Below are positions 8,897 through 18,087 of a stretch of 64,000 nt of DNA, piece by piece (within the stretch, counting starts at the first letter, position 1; each line of letters opens with the position of its first letter). Both the position numbers and the translations under genes were made by a program. Under the pieces are notes generated by a model that made no database searches, was not told the origin of the DNA, and worked only from the letters and a program-made list of their open reading frames with translations. The DNA comes from Gloeocapsopsis sp. IPPAS B-1203 (GTDB taxonomy: Bacteria; Cyanobacteriota; Cyanobacteriia; Cyanobacteriales; Chroococcidiopsidaceae), in the NCBI RefSeq assembly GCF_002749975.1, contig NZ_PEIG01000019.1, positions 38,991 to 102,990 on the forward strand, read 5' to 3'.

Positions 8897-9946
8897 CTAA
8901 TTAACTATAGGTTCTGCTAGCACAGGTGCTTCAGGTTGAAGTAATCCATGTAACAATGAAGTTGGAGGTTGTTGACCATAAGGCCAAGCAAATGCGTGAC
9001 GAAAAGCGGCATTTTGACAAGCCCTCAGCTGCTGAAAATCAATAATGTCTTGCGTCAGTAGATTTTCGTACTCAAAAGGTAAGCGGACATTATGTAACCC
9101 AGCATTATCAGTACAAATAGCGATATCTACTCCCGCATCAAAACATCTATCAAACACAATCTTAAGCTGCCGCAGGTCTTCTAAAGTTCCAGTTTTGAGA
9201 TATGTTGTTGGGCAGACTTCCAAACACTGATTGCGTTGTGCTAATTCACGAAGTAATTCGGGATGGCGTAAGGGAATTTGAATACCGTGTCCAATACGCA
9301 TTAAGTATGGCAGTAACTCAGGGTAACAACCATCAGTCGTTTCGTAAAGATGTCCAGTTGTGTTTAGATTAAGCGATCGCGCATAGTCGTATAATTCGAT
9401 AAACTCATCAAGCCGTTCTTTGTAGTGACCATCACCACCAGCGACATCAATCGCACAAACATAATCTCTACTTTGAGCCGCTAAATCAACAATAGCCTTG
9501 TTTACCTCATAAGGAAGTCGCGAGTGCATACACAAAATTTGACTTGTCACAATCGGATACTCAGGCACTCGGCTTGCTTTACCAACAACTGCTACAATCT
9601 CTGTCATCTGGTCAATCCGTTCTGATTGGCTCAAATGGTCGGGCGTGCGTAAATAAGGCGTGTAGCGTAATTCTAGGTACGCAAGGTTCTCAAAGATATA
9701 AGCGCCACGCATCAAGCGATAAATAAAATATGGCAAAGTATCTGTGCTTTGAACGCTTTCTACCAGCGTGTGGAGTTCTAGGTACTCATCAAGCGTGTTC
9801 CGTGCTTTTGTATAAAACTCCTCAAACTCTTTATACTCAGGAAATTTTTGCCCCAAGTTGGATGAATGGCGTTGAAAGTATCTCCACAATACGCGCGGTA
9901 CTACCGAACCACCCAAATGCCGATGCAATTCTGCATATAATGCCAT
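8897..9946 (-). CDS. adenosine deaminase family amidohydrolase
   Basis: This 349-residue metal-dependent hydrolase is of the adenosine/AMP deaminase family. Visible elements are HRHLGGS (H8 and H10, metal ligands), TGHLYE (His and Glu of the usual HAGE region), IGHGI, CPTTYL and CTDNAGLHN near residue 280. Canonical adenosine deaminases have TDDP at the last site; here the second Asp, which contacts the purine, is Asn, and the HAGE motif is HLYE. The protein may therefore use another substrate. AGGTGAG precedes ATG 9946. A repeated, palindromic sequence directly upstream (9960-10001) may be its operator. Cytoplasmic, with no signal peptide. Confidence 0.82.
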   Translation of the reverse strand: MALYAELHRHLGGSVVPRVLWRYFQRHSSNLGQKFPEYKEFEEFYTKARNTLDEYLELHTLVESVQSTDTLPYFIYRLMRGAYIFENLAYLELRYTPYLRTPDHLSQSERIDQMTEIVAVVGKASRVPEYPIVTSQILCMHSRLPYEVNKAIVDLAAQSRDYVCAIDVAGGDGHYKERLDEFIELYDYARSLNLNTTGHLYETTDGCYPELLPYLMRIGHGIQIPLRHPELLRELAQRNQCLEVCPTTYLKTGTLEDLRQLKIVFDRCFDAGVDIAICTDNAGLHNVRLPFEYENLLTQDIIDFQQLRACQNAAFRHAFAWPYGQQPPTSLLHGLLQPEAPVLAEPIVN

Positions 9947-9959
9947 AACTCACCTTTTA

Positions 9960-10001
9960 TTAAGATTAACAATACAAGTTATTAATTAATCTTAACAATA
10001 C
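9960..10001. promoter_or_regulatory. nested inverted and direct repeats upstream of the deaminase-like gene
   Basis: TTAAGATTAA (9960-9969) and TTAATCTTAA (9986-9995) form a perfect 10-bp inverted repeat. In addition, TTAACAATAC occurs twice in direct orientation at 9966-9975 and 9992-10001, exactly 26 bp apart. The block begins 14 bp upstream of the start codon at 9946 and just upstream of its ribosome binding site. It looks like an operator or overlapping promoter elements; the regulator is unknown. Confidence 0.5.
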
Positions 10002-10102
10002 TTTGATCGGCAATTGTAAAAATGGTTAGTTAGAGGTGAGGTTTGAAGTTGACGAAGTAGATTTTTTCTTGCCAATCCTTACTACACCGTTATTTATCCG
10101 TC

Positions 10103-11005
10103 TCAAAATTGCTGCAAAGCTGCGACTGCTTTTTGTGCTAATATCTGCGCAGATAAAGGACCACCAAAAACCCAAGTATCTTCCCCTAACGCATGAAGTC
10201 GCTGTTCGCGCACAAATTCTAAACTCTGCCAAACAGGGTTACGTTGTAAGCTTTGTACTGATGCTTGTGTTTCTGCAATATAGAAAAAGTGAGCGTGTTC
10301 AATAGTAGGTAAAGCCTCTAATCCTACAGTGTTAAAACCAAAGCGTTCTAACTCACCTTGCCAAATATTTCTCAATCCAATTTGTGTCAAGATTTGTACT
10401 GCCATAGAATTATTATTAAATAAACGAAACTCAGGCACAAATTGACATAAAACAAAAGAACTATCTGTTAGTTTAATCGCACCGAGTTTTTCTGCATTTG
10501 TTGCAAAAGAAGTTTGCATAGTTTGCAATACTGATTCACCTAGCAAGGTTTTATGACACACGCGGGCAATTTCTAAAAAATTTTGCTGCATCCGTGTAAG
10601 TTGATTTCCTGCGTTGAGTTCTGGGTAAGGATCAAAAAGAAGTGTTTTGGCGATAGAAGATAGAGTTGGATAAATTGCTTGGTGGCGCTGCTTCACACCT
10701 ATAATTAAGTCTGGTTTAATTTTAGCGATCGCCTCCAGATTAGGTTCTTGGCGTGTCCCTACTTCAATAACTGAATCTACTAATTTTGGTGCAATATTTA
10801 CATATTTGTTGTAGCCTGCAATATCGGCTACTCCTATGGGTTGAATTCCCAAAGCTAGCAAATTTTCGACATACACCCACTCCAATGCAACAACTTTCGG
10901 ATTGGGAGGTATCGCAGAAGTTCTTACTAGCGTTTGCTGGTTACAAGCAACAGAAATTGCCGATATGATTGATAGATTTAGAAAACTTCTTCTTGTAATT
11001 GGCAT
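10103..11005 (-). CDS. iron-siderophore ABC transporter substrate-binding lipoprotein (FecB/FhuD-like)
   Basis: This 300-residue periplasmic binding protein of the helical-backbone type carries a basic N-terminus (MPITRRSFLNL) and a lipobox ending ISVAC with Cys21. The typical FecB-like pattern follows: VVALEWVYVENLLALGIQPIG, the block PNLEAIAKIKPDLIIGVKQR, and a C-terminal lobe ending VFGGPLSAQILAQKAVAAL. It should capture ferric siderophores and hand them to an inner-membrane permease, which is not encoded in this window. It starts 34 bp after the TonB-dependent receptor stop, so the two form an operon. The exact siderophore cannot be read from sequence. Confidence 0.88.
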   Translation of the reverse strand: MPITRRSFLNLSIISAISVACNQQTLVRTSAIPPNPKVVALEWVYVENLLALGIQPIGVADIAGYNKYVNIAPKLVDSVIEVGTRQEPNLEAIAKIKPDLIIGVKQRHQAIYPTLSSIAKTLLFDPYPELNAGNQLTRMQQNFLEIARVCHKTLLGESVLQTMQTSFATNAEKLGAIKLTDSSFVLCQFVPEFRLFNNNSMAVQILTQIGLRNIWQGELERFGFNTVGLEALPTIEHAHFFYIAETQASVQSLQRNPVWQSLEFVREQRLHALGEDTWVFGGPLSAQILAQKAVAALQQF

Positions 11006-11039
11006 TGCTGAGTAACACTATTTTGCACTTTAGTTTTAA

Positions 11040-13511
11040 TTACCAATCAACAGCATACTTAATACTCAAAGTAGTTCCTCTAGCAGCTGCATAACTCGAA
11101 TTAATTCCCTGCACTTGCGACACAACTGGAAAATACTGCGCATTAAATAAGTTTTCTACACCAATATTGAGCGTTCCTGTGCCAATTTGAATGCTACTGA
11201 TGTAGTCTACAGTTAAGTAATTTTCTACTTCATTAAAACCAAAGCCATCGCCAGCAGGATTGCGACTTCCAGAAAAAAGCAACTGGAGTCGATTACTCCA
11301 ACTCGGAGTTGTCTGGTTTTGCACGTAGGCAGATAATTTCAGTGGTGGAATACGAAAGCCATCAAGATCTGTATATTCGCCGCTATCTACTAAATCAATT
11401 TCACCTTCTACCCAACCGAGTGTTCCGCCCAAAAGCCAGTTAGTGCTAAGTTGAGTATCTACCGCTGCCTCAATACCATACACCCGTTCAGGGGCACGAA
11501 TGACATTTAAATCGGCATCAAAGGTCGTACCCAGATCAGATTGATTGTAGAATGCTGAAAGTGAAGCTTGCACAGCCTCCCATTGACCGCGAATTCCAAT
11601 TTCGTAGTTGTTGACTCTTTGCGGTTCTGGGCTAAGTTGTTCGACACTAAACCCTAGTGGCGCATTGCGCAGTACTCGTCCAATATCCGCTAGCGAAAAA
11701 CCTTGTGAGAAGTTGGTAAATAAACTGATTTCTTGAGTAGCAAAAAAGACAGCCCCAAGATTAAATAGAGTCGCATTAAAATCAAGGTTCCCGCCAGTAA
11801 TATCGTTCCCAGCTAAAGTTGTAAAGTCATCAATATCAACTCCGGCGCGTTCGTGACGAATTCCACCGTTGACTAACAACCGAGCGCTAATATCCCAATT
11901 TAACTGTGCAAATAGACCTAAACTACTCAGTTGAAGTGGTGGAGTCCACGAGCGATCGCCAACCTTAGCAAATACTAACCCACCACTCGCATCAAATGTA
12001 GCCCCGTCATAGATTGAAACAGGTTGTGCGGTGTCTTCATGAAAGTAGTCTAATCCCCACAGTAAGCGGGCTGCACCTTCATTAAACAGAGGACTTTCTA
12101 CTTGTAAACGTCCGCCCAATTTTTCGGATTCTACTCGCGATTGAATAATTTCGTTGCCAAAGCTAGCAAAATCTCGTGCATCAAAAGGGAAAAACCGCGT
12201 TAGGTAGTTGCGGTAATAAAGTTGTCCGCGTAGTTGACTGCCAAGAAAGTTATCGTTGCGGTAATCTAAGTTGATTAAAGTATTTTCTGTAGCTTGGTTT
12301 TCATCAAGGACTAATCCGCCTAAAGCACGGGCTTTTTCTCTTTCAGGAAGTGTATTAACATTCGGATCGCTGGTGAAATTGGTATCTTGTCTATCGTTGA
12401 AATGATTGAATGAAAGTTGTAGGCGTTGTTCGCCAAAGTTTGTCCCAACTTTACCTAAAATATTGATTGTTTCGGTATCCGCGATTCCGCCTTGTGCATT
12501 AGGATCGGGTGGAATGCGATCGCCTTGTGCATCAAAAAATCCGCCATTTCCCCCAAAAGCCGCAGAAACGAGATAATCAAAATCACCTTCGGTTCCTGAA
12601 ATCGAGTGTTGAAGATTGTACCCCACACTGTCTTCAAATCGAGTTAAAGAGTTACTGATTCCCAATTCTGAAGTGGAAACGAGTCTTTGTTCTGTAGCAG
12701 TTCTAGTAATAATATTAATAACACCACCTGAAGCTCCATCACCGTAAATTGCTGTAGGTCCGCGTAAAACTTCAATGCGCTCAATTGCTGATGGATCGAT
12801 AGTTCTAAAATCACGCTGTACGTTGCGACTTGTCGATTGAGGTATTCCATCAATTAAAACCAAAACATTACGTCCGCGTAAGGATTGTCCGAAATTGCTT
12901 GCACTTTGTGTTGGCGGTGCTAACCCTGGAACCAGCTTTCCTAAAATTTCTCCTAAATCGCGTGTAACGCGGCGCTGTTGTTCAAGTTGTTCGCGGTTAA
13001 TTACCGTTACCGATCGCGGTACATCTGTGACATTTTCTTCTGTGCGCGTTGCTGTTACTGTAATCTCAATTGCTGGTTCTGCTGTGGGAAGTTCTGGTGT
13101 TATTGCTTGCGTAGTAGGATCAGGCGTTACGCTGACAACTAATCCTCGCTCAATTGCATTTACTTGTGCGGTGGGAAGTGCTGTTTCTCCTACAATACTG
13201 ATACGTACGCTGTTGGGTTCTAAAGAAATGATCTCAATTGTGCTAATTCCGACAATTGGGTTTTCTTGACGAAACTGATTGCCTTGAGGTAAACGAAATT
13301 GAGCGTTACTAATATCAATAAATAAAGTTTGATTGTCGCGCGAGGTAAAAGTTTGTGGGGTTGTGTTATCCGCAGTTTCTATGACAATTTCTACACCAGC
13401 ATCCGTCGGATTTAGCTGTATCCCAGTCACTTGCACAATATCTGCGCGTGCGGGTTGGATGAGTGCGATCGCAACTCCAGTGGCTATCAAAATCGAATTT
13501 AAGGGGTTCAT
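11040..13511 (-). CDS. TonB-dependent siderophore receptor with N-terminal AMIN domain
   Basis: This 823-residue outer-membrane receptor has a signal peptide (about 1-23, ending PARA). An AMIN domain at about 25-130 (VQVTGIQLNPTDAGVEIVIE) follows, then a TonB-box-like segment (ITVTATRTEENVTDVPRSVT), a plug domain (INREQLEQQRRVTRDLGEIL to RIEVLRGPTAIYGDGASGGV) and a 22-strand barrel region ending in the aromatic residue Trp. AMIN domains bind cell wall and are fused to such receptors mainly in cyanobacteria. GAGGAG lies about 6 nt before ATG 13511. The FecB-like gene follows directly. Iron regulation by Fur is likely, but I could not identify a convincing Fur box. Confidence 0.93.
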   Translation of the reverse strand: MNPLNSILIATGVAIALIQPARADIVQVTGIQLNPTDAGVEIVIETADNTTPQTFTSRDNQTLFIDISNAQFRLPQGNQFRQENPIVGISTIEIISLEPNSVRISIVGETALPTAQVNAIERGLVVSVTPDPTTQAITPELPTAEPAIEITVTATRTEENVTDVPRSVTVINREQLEQQRRVTRDLGEILGKLVPGLAPPTQSASNFGQSLRGRNVLVLIDGIPQSTSRNVQRDFRTIDPSAIERIEVLRGPTAIYGDGASGGVINIITRTATEQRLVSTSELGISNSLTRFEDSVGYNLQHSISGTEGDFDYLVSAAFGGNGGFFDAQGDRIPPDPNAQGGIADTETINILGKVGTNFGEQRLQLSFNHFNDRQDTNFTSDPNVNTLPEREKARALGGLVLDENQATENTLINLDYRNDNFLGSQLRGQLYYRNYLTRFFPFDARDFASFGNEIIQSRVESEKLGGRLQVESPLFNEGAARLLWGLDYFHEDTAQPVSIYDGATFDASGGLVFAKVGDRSWTPPLQLSSLGLFAQLNWDISARLLVNGGIRHERAGVDIDDFTTLAGNDITGGNLDFNATLFNLGAVFFATQEISLFTNFSQGFSLADIGRVLRNAPLGFSVEQLSPEPQRVNNYEIGIRGQWEAVQASLSAFYNQSDLGTTFDADLNVIRAPERVYGIEAAVDTQLSTNWLLGGTLGWVEGEIDLVDSGEYTDLDGFRIPPLKLSAYVQNQTTPSWSNRLQLLFSGSRNPAGDGFGFNEVENYLTVDYISSIQIGTGTLNIGVENLFNAQYFPVVSQVQGINSSYAAARGTTLSIKYAVDW

Positions 13512-15387
<1,876 letters not shown>

Positions 15388-15465
15388 GACATTCAAGCCT
15401 GAAAAGATAGAAGAAAGCTTTTAAGATTCAAAATTTACCGTTTATCGCTTGTCACTTTTAGCAGT

Positions 15466-16137
15466 ATGGAAATCACAGTCGAAGGAAAAAAAAGAGCCGA
15501 AGGTACTAAGCCAAACGCTCTACGCCGTTCAGGGTTAATTCCCGCCAATTTGTATGGTCACAATGGTACAGAGTCAGTTCATCTTACCTTAGAAGCTAAA
15601 ACAGTAGAAACCCTGTTAAAAAAAGCTTCAGTCAATAACACATTGATTCAGTTAAATATTACCGATCTTCCCTGGCGTGGAAAAGCGCTACTGCGAGAAG
15701 TTCAATTGCATCCTACCAAACGGTTCCCTTATCATCTCAGCTTTTTCTCAATTGCTGCTCAAGATACCGTAGAAGTAGAAGCACCATTACACTTTGTGGG
15801 TGAAGCACCAGGCGTGAAGATGGAAGGTGGTGCGTTAGATACAGTCTTGACTCATATTCAAGTACGTTGCGCTCCCGATCGCATTCCTGAATCAATTGAA
15901 ATTGACGTTTCCAAGATGAATATGGGAGATGTTTTGTATCTTCAGGATTTAGTCTTACCTGAAGGTGTTTCTTTGGTAAGTGAAACAAACGATGCTGTTG
16001 TTTCTGTGCTAGCACCACAAATCACACCGGAAATTATTGAAGCTCAAGAAGCCGCAGCGGATGAAGAAATTGCCACTGCACAAGTATCTGAAGCAGAACA
16101 AAAAGAGCCACAAACCGATGCTGAAACGGGTGGTTAA
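15466..16137 (+). CDS. rplY: 50S ribosomal protein L25, long (Ctc-type) form
   Basis: This 223-residue bL25 protein has an N-terminal 5S-rRNA-binding domain (about 1-90: [20 protein letters not shown]) and a C-terminal Ctc-type beta domain (about 95-190: [40 protein letters not shown]). It ends in an acidic, Glu/Ala-rich tail. It belongs to the large ribosomal subunit. The start ATG at 15466 gives the usual EITVEGKKR beginning. A strong intrinsic terminator follows at 16169. Weak cotranscription with purA is possible across the 78-bp gap. Confidence 0.93.
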   Translation: MEITVEGKKRAEGTKPNALRRSGLIPANLYGHNGTESVHLTLEAKTVETLLKKASVNNTLIQLNITDLPWRGKALLREVQLHPTKRFPYHLSFFSIAAQDTVEVEAPLHFVGEAPGVKMEGGALDTVLTHIQVRCAPDRIPESIEIDVSKMNMGDVLYLQDLVLPEGVSLVSETNDAVVSVLAPQITPEIIEAQEAAADEEIATAQVSEAEQKEPQTDAETGG

Positions 16138-16168
16138 TTCTTACTAGAATTACAGTTTGCTCTTGTGT

Positions 16169-16200
16169 AAGACCAGAGGAATATTCTGGTCTTTTATTTA
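16169..16200 (+). terminator. intrinsic terminator of rplY
   Basis: A 9-bp perfect stem (AAGACCAGA at 16169-16177, TCTGGTCTT at 16185-16193) with a 7-nt loop runs into TTATTTATA. It lies 32 bp after the rplY stop. Confidence 0.88.
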
Positions 16201-16354
16201 TAATTAGCCAGGTAACTTTGGTCGCAGCCTGACAAATAAAGTCTGCCTTTGTGGACTAATACAAAAATAATAGTTTTATAAACCTCTGCTTCACCTATCT
16301 ATCTGCGGTTTCATCTGCTAAGCTCAAACCAAAAATTAACATCTAAAATTCAAG

Positions 16355-17890
16355 ATGGCATCAAATACTTTGCTTCCTACTTTAATTCAACAAATGATGC
16401 AACCGGAGTTTTATCCGCATCCGGTAAAAGAACCGATTGAACTGATTCAAACCCATGTTTCGTATGTGCTGCTTGCAGGTGATTATGCATATAAACTCAA
16501 AAAACCTGTGAATTTTGGTTTTTTGAACTACTCAACCTTAGAACTGCGACAGCATTTTTGTGAGGAAGAGTTGCGGCTGAATCAAAGAGGTGCAGGAGAA
16601 ATTTATCTAGAGGTTTTGCCGATTACGCATGAGGAACGGTATTATCTTGGTGGTACAGGAGAACCTGTAGAGTACGTGCTAAAAATGCGGCAGTTTCCCC
16701 AAGAAGCATTGTTTCTCTCCATGTTTGAACGGGGAGAACTCGATGAAGCATATATGGAAGAATTGGGGCGTATTGTCGCTCAGTACCACGCGCAAGCGGC
16801 GACGAATGATTATATTCGTAAGTTCGGCGAAGTTGAGCAAGTACGCCAATCGATTGATGAAAATTATGACCAAACAATGAAGTATATTGGTGGTCTACAA
16901 ACACAATCACAGTTTGAGGAAACAAAAAAATATACAGATAACTTTTTTGCCCAGCGTCAGCAACTATTTACTAGCAGAATTGAAAACGACTGGATTCGTG
17001 AGTGTCATGGCGATTTACACTTACGCAATATTTGTTTATGGCATGACAAGATTTTACTCTTTGACTGCATTGAGTTTAATGAGCCGTTTCGCTTTGTTGA
17101 TGTCATGTTTGACATTGCCTATGCAGTCATGGAACTAGAGATGTTACAGCGTCCAGATTTAGGTAATGCATATTTAAATACTTATATTGAACAAACAGGG
17201 GATTGGGAAGGTTTGCAGGTATTACCTTTGTATCTCAGCCGTCAATCTTATGTCCGTGCTAAGGTTAATTCTTTCTTACTTGACGATCCTGGTGTACCAG
17301 AAGCAGTTAAACAAGAAGCGACAAAAACTGCTGCGGCTTACTATAAGTTGGCGTGGGAATATACAAAACCACGTCAAGGGAAATTGCTATTAATGTCGGG
17401 GTTATCGGGTTCGGGGAAAAGTACTGTAGCACGACAGTTAGCGCGAAAAATCGGAGCGATTCATGTTCGTTCTGATGCAGTACGCAAGCATTTAGCAGGA
17501 ATTCCTCTGTTAGAACGAGGTGGAGATGAAATTTATACAGCCGAGATGACGCAGAAAACCTATGCGCGGTTGTTAGATTTGAGTTTAATGTTAGCGACTC
17601 AAGGTTACACAGTAATTTTAGATGCAAAGTACGATCGCACTTCACTACGACATGAGGCGATCGCGGCTGCACAATCTCAGCAATTACCTTTAGAGATTAT
17701 CCATTGTACAGCTCCTACGGAAGTGTTACGCGATCGCTTGTCTTCACGCACGGGTGACATTGCAGATGCAACCGTAGAGTTACTAGAAGCGCAGCAAGCA
17801 GCATTTGAGCCTTTCACTACCGAGGAACAGGGTTTAGTGCAAGAGGTGAATACAACTCAAGAGTTAGAATCACAATTAATGCTAGGGTAA
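16355..17890 (+). CDS. two-domain protein: APH-like kinase fold plus P-loop kinase
   Basis: This 511-residue protein is of the bifunctional aminoglycoside phosphotransferase/ATP-binding type. The first part (about 1-330) carries the APH catalytic signature CHGDLHLRN near residue 217 and a metal-binding FDCIEFN about 20 residues later. The second part (about 345-511) is a zeta-toxin/gluconate-kinase-like P-loop domain with GLSGSGKST near residue 350 and an RSDAVRKHLAG lid. Natural substrates of this family are not known; antibiotic resistance should not be assumed from the name. No signal peptide. It is monocistronic, with a possible terminator near 18005. Start ATG at 16355 has no strong ribosome binding site. 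Confidence 0.85.
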   Translation: MASNTLLPTLIQQMMQPEFYPHPVKEPIELIQTHVSYVLLAGDYAYKLKKPVNFGFLNYSTLELRQHFCEEELRLNQRGAGEIYLEVLPITHEERYYLGGTGEPVEYVLKMRQFPQEALFLSMFERGELDEAYMEELGRIVAQYHAQAATNDYIRKFGEVEQVRQSIDENYDQTMKYIGGLQTQSQFEETKKYTDNFFAQRQQLFTSRIENDWIRECHGDLHLRNICLWHDKILLFDCIEFNEPFRFVDVMFDIAYAVMELEMLQRPDLGNAYLNTYIEQTGDWEGLQVLPLYLSRQSYVRAKVNSFLLDDPGVPEAVKQEATKTAAAYYKLAWEYTKPRQGKLLLMSGLSGSGKSTVARQLARKIGAIHVRSDAVRKHLAGIPLLERGGDEIYTAEMTQKTYARLLDLSLMLATQGYTVILDAKYDRTSLRHEAIAAAQSQQLPLEIIHCTAPTEVLRDRLSSRTGDIADATVELLEAQQAAFEPFTTEEQGLVQEVNTTQELESQLMLG

Positions 17891-18004
17891 AATTTCGATT
17901 TATTTCCTTTAATTAAATAGCTGTTTGTAGCAGTTCCTGCATCAATTAGTCAAATTCTCGACCTCAATTTTCTCCTTGGCAATAACGAGAAAGTATCTTG
18001 CTAG

Positions 18005-18027
18005 CCTTGTGTACACGCAAGGATTTT
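18005..18027 (+). terminator. weak hairpin between the kinase-like gene and the CRISPR array
   Basis: CCTTGTGTACACGCAAGG (18005-18022) can fold into a stem of up to 8 bp with one G-T pair, followed by ATTTTAGTTTG. It could end transcription from the plus-strand gene 115 bp upstream and shield the array from antisense reading. Confidence 0.4.
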
Positions 18028-18087
18028 AGTTTGTTAACTTGATGGTGGAAAAAGTGAGAAGATTTTCAACTTTCTTGGATGCATTCA

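Noticed and set aside
12895..13269. 124-codon frame on the plus strand
   Set aside because: Antisense to the TonB receptor, whose reading frame is well supported; low-complexity Ser/Val composition typical of a shadow.
16623..16925. 100-codon and smaller frames antisense to the kinase-like gene
   Set aside because: Shadows of a well-supported gene carrying the APH and P-loop motifs.
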